55,724 nucleotides of DNA from an uncultured Bacteroidales bacterium (GTDB lineage Bacteria > Bacteroidota > Bacteroidia > Bacteroidales > WCHB1-69): contig ONAB01000023.1 of the NCBI GenBank assembly GCA_900315705.1, forward strand, positions 1 to 55,724, read 5' to 3'. A program made the position numbers and the translations under genes. Below are positions 8,802 through 17,035 of the stretch, one piece after another. Numbering within the stretch: the stretch's first letter is position 1; each line of letters opens with the position of its first letter. The notes under the pieces were generated by a model. The model searched no databases. It was not told where the DNA came from and saw only the letters and a program-made list of their open reading frames with translations.

Positions 8802-8991
8802 GGAGATTCCGCTCAACGCTGCCGCGTTTCGCGGAATGGTGAGCCGCAAGCGGGGAGAAGAAAGGGAGATGGGCGGCGGGTTGGGGCGTGCCGTTGCCGG
8901 AGCCTTTTCCCTCGCCGCCCATCTCCCCTCCCTGTTCCCTCCGGAGGGCCCCACCATTCCGCGGCGAACGCAGTGAGCGAGCGGAATCTCC
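8802..8991. repeat. Nested about 190-bp imperfect palindrome (MITE-like)
   Basis: Three perfect inverted pairs are nested around one centre: GGAGATTCCGCTC (8802-8814) with 8979-8991; GCGGAATGGTG (8831-8841) with 8952-8962; and GGGAGATGGGCGGCG (8864-8878) with 8913-8927. The outermost arms are 13 bp. There is no open frame inside. It could be a non-autonomous element, a dispersed Bacteroidales intergenic repeat, or a strong transcript-end structure. Confidence 0.7.
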
Positions 8992-9194
8992 TGCCTGTTC
9001 CGGCAGGGACACGGACGTGACGGGATGCAGTCAATAGCATCTCTCCGAGATGCCGGTAGCGGGCGCAGGCATCCCCATCACCACACTGCGTATGGTGTTA
9101 ATTGCACTCCGTGCGTGCCGCCTCTCCGAGGCTCTCCGAGGCTGTATAAGACTCCGGTCGTACCTCGTAAATCGCAAATCGCACCCTGCAAATC

Positions 9195-9223
9195 AAAAAG
9201 AGCCGCCACAATGTGACGGCTCT
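9195..9223 (-). terminator. Rho-independent terminator of the S46 peptidase gene
   Basis: On the minus strand a 12-base stem (AGAGCCG, then CAC, with one G-U pair) and a 3-base loop are followed by CTTTTTG. It lies about 75 bases after the peptidase stop codon. A near-identical hairpin occurs at 43470-43490. Confidence 0.7.
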
Positions 9224-9260
9224 ACGTTTTGTCAATGGCCAATAGCTAACAGCCAATAGC

Positions 9261-9295
9261 TAATGGCTAATGGCTAATGGCTAATGGCTAATGGC
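9261..9295. repeat. Tandem repeat TAATGGC x5 at a stop codon
   Basis: Five perfect 7-base units run directly into the stop codon (9295-9297, minus strand) of the S46 peptidase gene; partial related units (CCAATAGC) precede it from about 9238. A likely length-variable simple repeat. Confidence 0.85.
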
Positions 9296-11457
9296 TATCT
9301 CCGGATATCCATTTCGTTGAGCAGATATCCTTGTCCACCGTACTTGTCGATGATGAAGAGCACATAGCGGGCATCCACGTTGATGCAACGCTGCAGCGCC
9401 GTGTTGAAGACGATGTCGCTGCTCAGCGCTTCCCAGTTGCCGTCGAAGGCCAGACCGATGAGCTCGCCGTTGCCGTTCATAATCGGGCTGCCGGAGTTGC
9501 CGCCGGTGATGTCGTTGTTGGAGAGGAAACAGACGTGCAGGGAACCATCCTTGTCGGCATATTGGCCGAAATCCTTCTTGAGGATGAGGTCCTTGAGCTT
9601 AGCGGGCACGTCAAACTCGGGATCGCCCGGAATCTCCTTCTCGAGAATGCCCTTGGTGGTGGTGAAGTAGTTGTAGTGCACACCGTCGGCAGGATAGTAG
9701 TCGCACACCGTGCCGTAGGTTGTACGCATCGTGCTGTTGGCATCCGGATACATCGGCGTGTTGGCGTTCATCTCCTTCAAAGCGGCCAGATAGGTGCGGC
9801 GCGGCACGTCAAGCTTTTCCATATCGCTGTAAACGTGCTGGTTGACCAAAACCATACCCATCAAAGATTGCGCATATTGATAGAGAGGATCCTTCTCCAA
9901 AACCTTGTTGTTGGGCTTGTTGATGAATTTCTCGAAATTCTCCTTGCAGATGAAGATGGAGTTGGCGAGGGCGTTCTTGAAGTTCTCCTTGCTGCCCTTG
10001 AAACTCTTGTCGAGGAATCCCTGGATGTCGGGCTGCTTGTCGGCGGGAAGACGCTCCCAAGTCTTGAGCGTCGCCATAATGACGTCGATCTCGGTGGCCA
10101 CGTCCTTGTTGTCCATATTCTTGTCATAGACTTTCAGCAGGGCGTCGATTTTCTCCTGGGAGAAGCCCTTTTCACCCTTCTTGAGGGCGAGGGAGCCGCG
10201 GGTGCGCCACGTGGTGAGCATAGCGGCAGAAGAGCTGAGGCAAAGGTTGGCGTTGGTCATTGCTCTGTAGGCGTCACCGTTGATGCCTTCCACGGCCTTC
10301 TTGATGTCGTTCAGACAGGTGCCGTATTTCTTCTGGCGGTCGCTGTTGGCGTTGATCCATTGGGTAAGTTCTTTTTCCTGTTGCTGTTTCTTCTCCACCA
10401 CGCGGAGGTTCTTCAAGCTGGTGACTTCGCCGTGCTGGTTTTTCCAGTAGTTGGCGAGGCTGGCGTGATCGTCGGCATATTTGAGGCGGACGGCCTCGTC
10501 GGCGTTCATATGGTCGTTGATGACGGGCAGGATGATGTCGAGGGGCTCATAGATGGCGGGCGCGTTGACATCAATCTCATTCTGCACCTCGTAGGAGGTC
10601 ATAAAGCGGTTGGTGGTGCCGGGATAGCCCCAGATCATCGTGTAGTCGCCGGGCTGGTAACCCTTGATGCTGATGGGCAGGAAGTGCTTGGGATGGAGCG
10701 GGACGTTCTTCTCGTCGTACTTGGCAGGGGAGCCGTCGGGAGCAGTGTAGATGCGGAACACGGTGAAGTCGCCGGTATGGCGGGGCCACATCCAGTTGTC
10801 GGTGTCACCGCCGAATTTGCCGATGGCGCTGGGGGGAGCGCACACTAAACGCACATCCTCGTAGGTGGTGTAGATGAACATATAGTACTCGTTGCCTTCG
10901 TAGAAGGGCTTCACCACCACTTTGTAGCGGCCGCTTTGGGAATTATCCTTCTGCAGTTTCTTGATGGCCGTCTCGATGGCTTTTTCACGGGCCTCTTCAG
11001 AGGTGTTTTCCTTGACATCGGCCAGCACGGTGGCGGTCACATCTTCCATTCTTTCCAGGAAGTTGACGTGGAAACTGACGGGCAATTCCTCGCTACGGCT
11101 CATAGCGAAGAAGCCGTTCATCAGGTAGTCGTGCTCCACGCTGGAGAGTTCCACCACGGAGGAGTAGCCGCAGTGGTGGTTGGTGAACATCAGTCCGTCG
11201 CGGCTCACCATCTCGCCGGTGCAGAAACCGTCGCCCAGTTGGACGATGGCGTCCTTGAGGGAGGAGTTGTTGATGTTGTACAGTTGGTCGGCTGTGAGGT
11301 TCAGGCCCAACTTTTGCATTTCAGCGTAGTTGTAGTTCTTGATGAACATAGGGAGCCACATACCTTCATCCGGCGGATTGATGGCGAAGGTGGTGGCGCA
11401 AAATGCTGTGGCAACCAGCAGCATCAGGGCTTTTTTGAAATTGGAAAGCATTTTCAT
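9295..11457 (-). CDS. S46 family dipeptidyl peptidase, DPP7-like
   Basis: 720 residues, the normal length for S46 periplasmic exopeptidases, which release dipeptides from peptide N-termini in amino-acid-fermenting Bacteroidota. A signal peptide ends near residue 25. The catalytic His lies in TNHHCGY (92-98), the Asp block is GGDTDNWMWPRHTGDF (about 217-231), and the nucleophile is Ser655 in GGNSGSP. Eighteen residues on is Gly673 (LAFDGNW), where acid-specific DPP11 enzymes carry Arg, so a DPP7-type preference for hydrophobic P1 residues is more likely. No T9SS domain is present. It lies 27 bases after lspA on the same strand and may be the last gene of a dksA-lspA-peptidase operon. Confidence 0.93.
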   Translation of the reverse strand: MKMLSNFKKALMLLVATAFCATTFAINPPDEGMWLPMFIKNYNYAEMQKLGLNLTADQLYNINNSSLKDAIVQLGDGFCTGEMVSRDGLMFTNHHCGYSSVVELSSVEHDYLMNGFFAMSRSEELPVSFHVNFLERMEDVTATVLADVKENTSEEAREKAIETAIKKLQKDNSQSGRYKVVVKPFYEGNEYYMFIYTTYEDVRLVCAPPSAIGKFGGDTDNWMWPRHTGDFTVFRIYTAPDGSPAKYDEKNVPLHPKHFLPISIKGYQPGDYTMIWGYPGTTNRFMTSYEVQNEIDVNAPAIYEPLDIILPVINDHMNADEAVRLKYADDHASLANYWKNQHGEVTSLKNLRVVEKKQQQEKELTQWINANSDRQKKYGTCLNDIKKAVEGINGDAYRAMTNANLCLSSSAAMLTTWRTRGSLALKKGEKGFSQEKIDALLKVYDKNMDNKDVATEIDVIMATLKTWERLPADKQPDIQGFLDKSFKGSKENFKNALANSIFICKENFEKFINKPNNKVLEKDPLYQYAQSLMGMVLVNQHVYSDMEKLDVPRRTYLAALKEMNANTPMYPDANSTMRTTYGTVCDYYPADGVHYNYFTTTKGILEKEIPGDPEFDVPAKLKDLILKKDFGQYADKDGSLHVCFLSNNDITGGNSGSPIMNGNGELIGLAFDGNWEALSSDIVFNTALQRCINVDARYVLFIIDKYGGQGYLLNEMDIRR

Positions 11458-11484
11458 CGTACTTTGTATTTGATTGGATTATAA

Positions 11485-12159
11485 CTATTTGTCTTGAATA
11501 AGATTTTCTTCAGTCTCAGGTGCCGGCTCTTTCGCCTCTTGGGGTGCTTCTATCTGTTTGAAAATCCTCTTGTTGAAGATGATCATCAGGAAGATGCCCA
11601 CGGTGATGCAGGCGTCGGCGATGTTGAAGATAGCGGGGAAGAAGTAGCTGCCACCCCACAACGGGAACTTGTCGGGGATGGGGAAGAGCTTGAGGTAGAA
11701 CATATCGACCACCCGCCCGTAGAAGAAGGGGGCGTAGCCGCCACCCTCGGGGAAGAGCGTGGCTGCGGCAAAGGGCGTGCTCGCGCTGAAAACGAGCCCG
11801 TAGAAGAGCGAGTCGATGATGTTGCCCAACGCGCCCGCGATGACCAGGCAGAAGACGGCGAGCGTGAGCCCGTCCATCCGCTCGCGCTTGATGAGCCGGT
11901 GCGTGTACCAGCAAAGGAGAACCACCAGCGCGATGCGCAGCAGCGAAAGCATCAGCTTCCCGAAATTCTGTCCGAGACTGATGCCGAAGGCCATCCCTTC
12001 ATTCTCCACAAAATGGAGGTTGAACCAATTGCCCAGCACAGGCACGCACTCGCCTAAAGCCAAATGCGTCTTCACCCAAATCTTGAGCAGTTGGTCCAAC
12101 AGAATGACTGTTGCAATCACGCAAACCGCGATTACATTGTATTTTCTCTGCTTGTTCAA
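11485..12159 (-). CDS. lspA: Lipoprotein signal peptidase (signal peptidase II)
   Basis: 224 residues. LspA is the inner-membrane aspartic protease that cuts the signal peptide off diacylglyceryl-modified prolipoproteins. Catalytic aspartates are visible in GRVVDMF (Asp152) and FNIADACI (Asp182), with the conserved LGNIIDS block at 111-117 and LLDQLLK near the N-terminus. Four membrane helices are readable. An insertion at about 121-148 between the Asn-Ile-Ile-Asp block and the first catalytic Asp, and a charged C-terminal tail, are typical of Bacteroidetes versions. It starts 2 bases after the DksA-like gene, the usual Bacteroidetes neighbour. Several lipoproteins in this window (for example gldD) would be its substrates. 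Confidence 0.96.
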   Translation of the reverse strand: MNKQRKYNVIAVCVIATVILLDQLLKIWVKTHLALGECVPVLGNWFNLHFVENEGMAFGISLGQNFGKLMLSLLRIALVVLLCWYTHRLIKRERMDGLTLAVFCLVIAGALGNIIDSLFYGLVFSASTPFAAATLFPEGGGYAPFFYGRVVDMFYLKLFPIPDKFPLWGGSYFFPAIFNIADACITVGIFLMIIFNKRIFKQIEAPQEAKEPAPETEENLIQDK

Positions 12160-12161
12160 GG

Positions 12162-12548
12162 CTATTTCTGTTTTTCCTTGATTTTCGAATCCACGTCAAG
12201 GGTGGCGTGGGGAACGCTTCTGAGTCTCTCCTTCGGGATGAGCTTGCCCGTCATACGGTCCACACCGTAGGTCTTGTTCTCGATGCGGATGAGGGCAGCC
12301 TCCAGGTTGGAGATGTACTTGATGAGACGTGCCGCCAGCTGGCTGTTCTCCTCCTTCGACAGGACTTGGTTGCCCTCCTCCATATTCTTGAAGGTGGGGG
12401 AAGTGTCGCTCGTGTCATTGCCGGAGCCGTTGTATGCGTCTTGATAGACCTCCAGAGTGCGCTTTGCCTCGGCGATCTTGCCTTCTATGAGGACACGGAA
12501 TTCTTCGAGTTCCTCATCTGAATATCGGTTGATAATAGGTGTTGCCAT
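12162..12548 (-). CDS. DksA/TraR-family protein without zinc-finger cysteines
   Basis: 128 residues with the DksA/TraR layout: an N-terminal helical hairpin (about 8-88) and a C-terminal motif YGVDRMTGKLIPKERLR (about 94-110) that matches the zinc-finger region of the family. The protein has no cysteine at all; the position normally occupied by Cys in YGxCxxTGKxI is Asp. The fold may therefore be metal-free, as in other non-canonical DksA paralogues. DksA proteins act in the secondary channel of RNA polymerase, often with ppGpp; that role is presumed. It is the first gene of a likely operon with lspA and is preceded by a -7 box at 12580-12587. Confidence 0.88.
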   Translation of the reverse strand: MATPIINRYSDEELEEFRVLIEGKIAEAKRTLEVYQDAYNGSGNDTSDTSPTFKNMEEGNQVLSKEENSQLAARLIKYISNLEAALIRIENKTYGVDRMTGKLIPKERLRSVPHATLDVDSKIKEKQK

Positions 12549-12579
12549 TTTGATTGGTTTAAGGTTAACAATTGAGCCG

Positions 12580-12587
12580 CAAAGATA
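12580..12587 (-). promoter_or_regulatory. -7 box for the dksA-like/lspA operon
   Basis: TATCTTTG on the minus strand, 32 bases before ATG 12548; matches TAnnTTTG. No clear -33 element. Confidence 0.5.
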
Positions 12588-12612
12588 ATCTTTTTTTGCG
12601 TATGCCCGTGCC

Positions 12613-13899
12613 TTATTTCACCAATTTGGAAATTTGTTCCTGATGTTTTGAATTAGAGAGCCGTAAGAGATACATTCCGGGCTGGAAAGGGAAGGGGAGG
12701 GAGAGCCGCTGGCCCCCTTCGGAGAGGGTTTTCCGATAGGTGGCGAGGCATTTGCCGTCGATGGAGAGTATCTCGATGGTGTACTGGTCGGGCTGGATGC
12801 CGTGGAGGTAAATGTCGAGGTTGTCGCGCACCGGGTTGACCACCTTGCACAGGAAGTCGTTTGTGCGCTCGGCGATGCCCACGGTGGCGTCGATGGCGAA
12901 CTCGGCGATGACGGGCAGGTGGTCCGACTGGTTGTAGAGTGCCTGCGCCACATTGTTGGGAATGAGGTTGTTCTGCGGCGAGATGATGCTGCCGTTGAAA
13001 CGGTTGCCGTCCTGCCCGAGGGCGTGGTAGGTTTCGGGCAGCACCTGTACGTTCTGGCTGCCGTAGAAGATGTACGGCGACACCAGGATGAGGTCGAACC
13101 GGTCGTCCATACCGCCACTCGAGAAGCAATCGGTGGAGCTGGAGTGGGTCGATTGGGTGTGGATGTCGGCGAACATACTGTTGTTGTTCCAGTGTCCCTC
13201 GCGGTCGATGGGGTCGTAGAAGCGGTAGAGACTGTTGGAGTAGTTGATGAGCTCCTGGTAGCTGGGCTCCTCCGCGCCGTACAAGTTGAGGTCGCCGGAG
13301 AGCACGTAGTTGCCCGGCGCGCCCGAGGTGGCGATGCGGTTCATCAGGCGCTGCGTCTGCACCAGCCGCGCGGCGATGTTGTCGTCATAATTGCCCGCTT
13401 TCAGGTGCGCGACCCAGAAGGTGATGAACACCGTGTCGCCGCCGGCGAGATCCGGGGAGTTGTAGTACATCGTGTATCCGTTGATGTCGCGGTAAGAGGT
13501 GGTAATGAAGGTGTTGCTGTGCAGGGTCAGCTTGCGCGAGTCGTAGAAAATCATATTCGCAATGTAGCCGCCCGAGTAGTTGGTCAGCGGCCCGTGCCGG
13601 TAGTAGTCCCTGCCGTTGGTGTTGATGACATTGTCGAGAATGCGGTCGGCATACGTCACGTTGCTGCCGATCTCGTTGACACAGAACACGTCGGGCATCA
13701 CATACTCGAAAATGGTCCTCAGGTTGGCATCCTTCTGGTCCAGATTGTTGGTGGTAGCGTTGCAGTCCGACACGCCCGAGTTGTTGGTGTAGTACATCAG
13801 GTTGTACTGCATCATCCGCAGGGTGTCTTGCGCGCGACCGGCCCAAAAGGCGGCCAAAAGGAGGGTCAGCAGGAGGATTGTTTTCTTCTTCATAATCAA
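12613..13899 (-). CDS. Secreted endonuclease/exonuclease/phosphatase-family protein with T9SS sorting domain
   Basis: 428 residues. After a signal peptide (cleavage near AGRAQ, about residue 24) an EEP-fold domain covers about 25-335: MMQYNLMYY, the metal-binding Glu in CVNEIG, AHLKAG, SGDLNLYG, DDRFDLILVS and the terminal SDHLPV. These are the active-site blocks of DNase I-like nucleases and phosphodiesterases. The last about 80 residues form a T9SS type A sorting domain (VVNPVRDNLDI ... GMYLLRL ... ISKLVK), so it should be exported to the surface. An extracellular nuclease scavenging DNA is the simplest guess; the substrate cannot be told from sequence. It follows gldD by 20 bases on the same strand. 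ATG 13893 is an equally good start. Confidence 0.9.
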   Translation of the reverse strand: MIMKKKTILLLTLLLAAFWAGRAQDTLRMMQYNLMYYTNNSGVSDCNATTNNLDQKDANLRTIFEYVMPDVFCVNEIGSNVTYADRILDNVINTNGRDYYRHGPLTNYSGGYIANMIFYDSRKLTLHSNTFITTSYRDINGYTMYYNSPDLAGGDTVFITFWVAHLKAGNYDDNIAARLVQTQRLMNRIATSGAPGNYVLSGDLNLYGAEEPSYQELINYSNSLYRFYDPIDREGHWNNNSMFADIHTQSTHSSSTDCFSSGGMDDRFDLILVSPYIFYGSQNVQVLPETYHALGQDGNRFNGSIISPQNNLIPNNVAQALYNQSDHLPVIAEFAIDATVGIAERTNDFLCKVVNPVRDNLDIYLHGIQPDQYTIEILSIDGKCLATYRKTLSEGGQRLSLPFPFQPGMYLLRLSNSKHQEQISKLVK

Positions 13900-13919
13900 A
13901 TGAGACGGCCTGTCGGCAG

Positions 13920-14522
13920 CTATTTCCAGGCGAAAGTGTTGACGAGGTGGAGCGCGTCATCGCGCAAATACTCGATGACAGGCTGCAGGGAGTCGTTGTT
14001 AGGGGTGAAGTTGAAATAGAGGGTGGCGCGCAGGAAATGGTGGGCGCTGTCGGTCATCCAGAACTGCAGCGGCGTGGCCACCTCCTTGCCCTCAATGTCG
14101 TAAATCTGTCCCCACAGAGGCGTTTCCTGGTCCCGTATCGTGGAATACTCCACGTCATCAGCCTTCTGGAAGTGGAATTTCATCATTCGTTCCTCCTGGA
14201 CGATGAGGTTGCGCAGGCTGTCGGCATTCTTGATGGGGAAGTAGGTGAACTTGAACGTGGCGTTCAGTTCGGGGTAAAGGACATCCATCCAGCAGGTGCC
14301 GTCCGGTTTCCATTGGAAGGAGGTGCGGGCGTGCGCCGACTGCTCGAAGGTGAAGGGCAGGGTGGTGTCCAGCGTTTGGTACTCGTGTTGGGGCAGATCA
14401 ATGCGAAAATAGCCTCTCGGCTTGGGCGTATAGTTGTCATCCTTATGCTGGCAGGCGTTGAGCAGCAACAGGAGGGCAAAACAGCAGGCGAAGAGGCGTA
14501 ATCCTCTGACAGAGGGATGCAT
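13920..14522 (-). CDS. gldD: Gliding motility lipoprotein GldD
   Basis: 200 residues with a lipobox (LNAC, Cys24) and the family hallmark YTPKPRGYFRIDLP directly after it. GldD is an inner-face lipoprotein needed for gliding and for T9SS function in Flavobacterium, and is kept in many non-gliding Bacteroidales. Its presence fits the three T9SS-tagged proteins in this window. It sits 18 bases after rpoD and 20 bases before the T9SS-tagged EEP protein, all on the minus strand, so co-transcription is likely. The usual partners gldE and ssb are not here. Confidence 0.93.
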   Translation of the reverse strand: MHPSVRGLRLFACCFALLLLLNACQHKDDNYTPKPRGYFRIDLPQHEYQTLDTTLPFTFEQSAHARTSFQWKPDGTCWMDVLYPELNATFKFTYFPIKNADSLRNLIVQEERMMKFHFQKADDVEYSTIRDQETPLWGQIYDIEGKEVATPLQFWMTDSAHHFLRATLYFNFTPNNDSLQPVIEYLRDDALHLVNTFAWK

Positions 14523-14540
14523 ACGAAATGGGATGGGTCT

Positions 14541-15401
14541 TTACAGGTAACCTTTTAAGTTCTTGTTCTTGGTATTCTGGCGCAGGCGTTTGAGGGCGCG
14601 CTCCTTGATCTGGCGCACGCGTTCGCGCGAGAGCTCGAGGATGTCGCCAATCTCGTCCAGCGTATGTTCGTGGGAGGTGCCGATGCCGAAGAAGAGCATC
14701 AGGACTTCCTTTTCCTTTTCGGGCAGGGTGTTCAGGAGGTCGTGGATTTCCGAGGCGAGGGACTCCTGCATCAGCAGCGTGTCGGTGTCCTCGTCATTGT
14801 CGTGCACGAAGATGTCCACAAACCGGGTCTCCTCGTTGGGGGAGATGGGGGAGTCGATGGACTGCGGGTGGGTGTTCATCTTCATTATTTCGGACACCTT
14901 ATATACCGGCAGGTCGATGGCTTCGGCAATCTCCTCGGTGGTGGGCACGCGTTTGAGCTGCTGCTCGAGCCGGGCGGTTTCCTTCTTGATCTTGTTGATG
15001 ACGCCTACCTGGTTCAGGGGCAGACGCACAATGCGCGACTGGTCGGCGATGGCTTGCAGGATGGACTGGCGGATCCACCATACGGCGTAGGAGATGAACT
15101 TGAAACCACGGGTCTCGTCAAAGCGCTTGGCGGCCTTGATGAGTCCCACATTGCCCTCGTTGATGAGGTCCTGCAGCGTGATGCCCTGGTTTTGGTACTG
15201 CTTGGCCACGGAGACCACAAAGCGCAAGTTCGTGGTGGTGAGCTTGTTCAAGGCATCTTGATCACCAGCTTTGATGCGGCGTGCCAGTTCCACCTCCTCT
15301 TCGGCACTGATCATCTGTTCTTTGCCGATGTCGGCCAAGTAACGGTCCAGTGAGGCGGAGTCACGACTGGTGATGGATTTGGAAATCTTAAGTTGTCTCA
15401 T
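14541..15401 (-). CDS. rpoD: Primary sigma-70 factor, Bacteroidetes type
   Basis: 286 residues, the short form typical of Bacteroidetes, lacking the long region 1.1 and the non-conserved insert of proteobacterial RpoD. Region 1.2 starts near residue 14 (SLDRYLADIG). Region 2 includes NLRFVVSVAK, GNVGLIKAA and FISYAVWWIRQ; region 3 is LPLNQVGVINKIKK; region 4 ends in the helix-turn-helix LDEIGDILELSRERVRQIKE. This factor recognises TTTG / TAnnTTTG promoters, which recur throughout the window. It is followed closely by gldD. Confidence 0.97.
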   Translation of the reverse strand: MRQLKISKSITSRDSASLDRYLADIGKEQMISAEEEVELARRIKAGDQDALNKLTTTNLRFVVSVAKQYQNQGITLQDLINEGNVGLIKAAKRFDETRGFKFISYAVWWIRQSILQAIADQSRIVRLPLNQVGVINKIKKETARLEQQLKRVPTTEEIAEAIDLPVYKVSEIMKMNTHPQSIDSPISPNEETRFVDIFVHDNDEDTDTLLMQESLASEIHDLLNTLPEKEKEVLMLFFGIGTSHEHTLDEIGDILELSRERVRQIKERALKRLRQNTKNKNLKGYL

Positions 15402-15450
15402 TTATATAATAGTATATATATTAAAAATAGGCGATGATAATTGTGTGATG

Positions 15451-16566
15451 TTATTCTTTATAAAGCATTTCGGTTGTACCTTTATTATTCAATAAAGTTA
15501 CATTTTTATTATATTTTTCCTTGTTTCGTATGATAGTGACCTTGACTTTGTCGCCGGGCGACTTGGTTTTGAGCACGCCGCGCACTTCGGCGAGGCTGTT
15601 GACGGGGAGGTTGTCGATACTGACGATGACATCGCCCTCTTGGAAGTCGTTCTTGGCGGCGGCGCCGTCCTCGTCGATGTCGGCCACATACACACCGCGC
15701 ACGTCATCGAGTCCGTACTCCGCGGCGAGGGAGGCGTTGAGCTCCATAATGGAGATGCCGAGATAGGCTTTCTGTACTTGTCCGTAGGTTTTCAGGTCGA
15801 GGTAGGTCTTTTTGGCGATGTTGGAGGGGATGGCGAAGGAGTAGCCGGTGTAGTAGCCGTTGCCGGAGGCGATGGCGGTGTTGATGCCCACGAGCTTGCC
15901 GTTGGCGTTGACCAGTGCGCCTCCGGAGTTGCCCGAGTTGACGGCAGCGTCGGTCTGCAAGTAGCTCTCTTCAGTGGCGCCTTTGCTGCCGAGTTCCAGC
16001 TGCCGTGCCTTGGCGCTGATGATGCCGGCCGTCACCGTGGAGGTGAGGTTCATCGGGTTGCCCACGGCCAACACCCACTGGCCCAGCCGCACCGAGTCGG
16101 AATTCGCAAACTCGAGGTAGGGCAGGTCGGAGGCCTCGATCTTGATCAGTGCCAGGTCGGCGCTCGGGTCGGTGCCGATGATGGTGCCGTTGTACTCGCG
16201 CTTGTCGTTCAGGGTGATGGTTGTCTTCACCGCATCCGCCACCACGTGGTTGTTGGTGATGATGTAGCCGTCAGGGGAGACGATGACGCCCGAGCCAGCG
16301 GCCTGCACCGGGTAGGTGCTGGGTGCCATCCGGAAGAAATGCTCCCATATCGAGCCGCCGAAAAAGTCGTCCCATTCCGGCGTTTTTTGCGTGAATTCTG
16401 TCTTAATATAGACGACGGAGTTGACAGATTTCTCTGCGGCGGCGGTTAAATCCACATATCCGCCCCTCGATTTGTCGGCTTGCGCAGAGAGGGAACCGGA
16501 AAAACAAATACAAGATAACACTGTGATTACCAATGTTTTGATAGTAAATCCAAGATACTTTTCCAT
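15451..16566 (-). CDS. HtrA/Deg-family periplasmic serine protease with one PDZ domain
   Basis: 371 residues from ATG 16566. The frame continues upstream to 16761, but that part would overlap the rplU promoter and gene, while MEKYLGF starts a normal signal peptide ending near SLSAQ (29). The trypsin-like triad is His107 (TNNHVV), Asp137 (SADLALI) and Ser214 (NSGNSGGAL). A single PDZ domain covers about 275-360 (GVYVADIDEDGAAAKNDF). Most DegP proteins have two PDZ domains and about 480 residues, so this is a DegS/short-Deg layout, but without the DegS membrane anchor. Likely role: degrading or guarding misfolded envelope proteins. It is divergent from rplU. Confidence 0.92.
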   Translation of the reverse strand: MEKYLGFTIKTLVITVLSCICFSGSLSAQADKSRGGYVDLTAAAEKSVNSVVYIKTEFTQKTPEWDDFFGGSIWEHFFRMAPSTYPVQAAGSGVIVSPDGYIITNNHVVADAVKTTITLNDKREYNGTIIGTDPSADLALIKIEASDLPYLEFANSDSVRLGQWVLAVGNPMNLTSTVTAGIISAKARQLELGSKGATEESYLQTDAAVNSGNSGGALVNANGKLVGINTAIASGNGYYTGYSFAIPSNIAKKTYLDLKTYGQVQKAYLGISIMELNASLAAEYGLDDVRGVYVADIDEDGAAAKNDFQEGDVIVSIDNLPVNSLAEVRGVLKTKSPGDKVKVTIIRNKEKYNKNVTLLNNKGTTEMLYKE

Positions 16567-16628
16567 AGTTATTATTAATAATAAGTGCATCATAAACGAA
16601 GATGTTGAAAAAAAATTGCAGGAAAAAG

Positions 16629-16657
16629 TTGAGGGATTAATTTTTTTTGTATTTTTG
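16629..16657 (+). promoter_or_regulatory. Promoter of rplU-rpmA
   Basis: TTG at 16629-16631, an 18-base spacer and TATTTTTG at 16650-16657, 35 bases before the rplU ATG. Matches the Bacteroidetes -33/-7 consensus. Confidence 0.65.
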
Positions 16658-16692
16658 CAGCCCAAAATTAATAACAAAAAAAAGTAATCACA

Positions 16693-17004
16693 ATGTACGC
16701 AATCGTAGAGATAGCCGGGCAACAATTCAAGATTGAAAAAGACCGCAGGGTCTATGTTCAACGCCTTAAGGCTGAAGAAGGTTCACAGGTCAAGTTTGAT
16801 CGCGTGATGTTAGTTGATAACGACGGTGATGTAAAAGTGGGTACCCCGACCGTGAATGGTGCAGCCGTGACCGCTACCGTTGTCAAACACCTCAAAGGTG
16901 ACAAAGTTCTTGTTTTCAAGAAAAAGAGAAGAAAGGGATACCAGAAATTGAATGGCCATCGTCAGTGTCTGACCGCCATCAAGATTGATGAAATCTCATT
17001 GTAG
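16693..17004 (+). CDS. rplU: 50S ribosomal protein L21
   Basis: 103 residues, full length for bL21. It starts [17 protein letters not shown] and ends in the conserved rRNA-binding stretch [17 protein letters not shown]21 binds 23S rRNA in the large subunit. It is followed 31 bases later by rpmA, the universal rplU-rpmA order. Confidence 0.98.
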   Translation: MYAIVEIAGQQFKIEKDRRVYVQRLKAEEGSQVKFDRVMLVDNDGDVKVGTPTVNGAAVTATVVKHLKGDKVLVFKKKRRKGYQKLNGHRQCLTAIKIDEISL

Positions 17005-17035
17005 TATTAATTAACGAAAAAAAACAGAAGAAGAT

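Larger units (their letters stand above)
8776..9294. repeat. 519-base non-coding spacer rich in inverted and tandem repeats
   Basis: No credible gene is present. From left to right: repeats of the GACTTTAGACTTTAG type (8770-8792); a nested palindrome (8802-8991); a small hairpin GCATCTC-tcc-GAGATGC (9037-9053); direct copies of CTCCGAGGCT (about 9124-9143); the terminator hairpin for the S46 peptidase (9195-9223); and TAATGGC tandem repeats (9261-9295). The spacer lies between the ends of two convergent genes. Confidence 0.7.

Noticed and set aside
9331-10848. 505-codon open frame opposite the S46 peptidase gene
   Set aside because: It lies wholly antisense to a well-supported gene, has low-complexity Val/Gly/His-rich composition, no domain and no promoter. 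GC-rich codon use explains it.
16567-16761. N-terminal extension of the HtrA protease
   Set aside because: It would run through the rplU promoter and the start of rplU; MEKYLGF gives the expected signal peptide.
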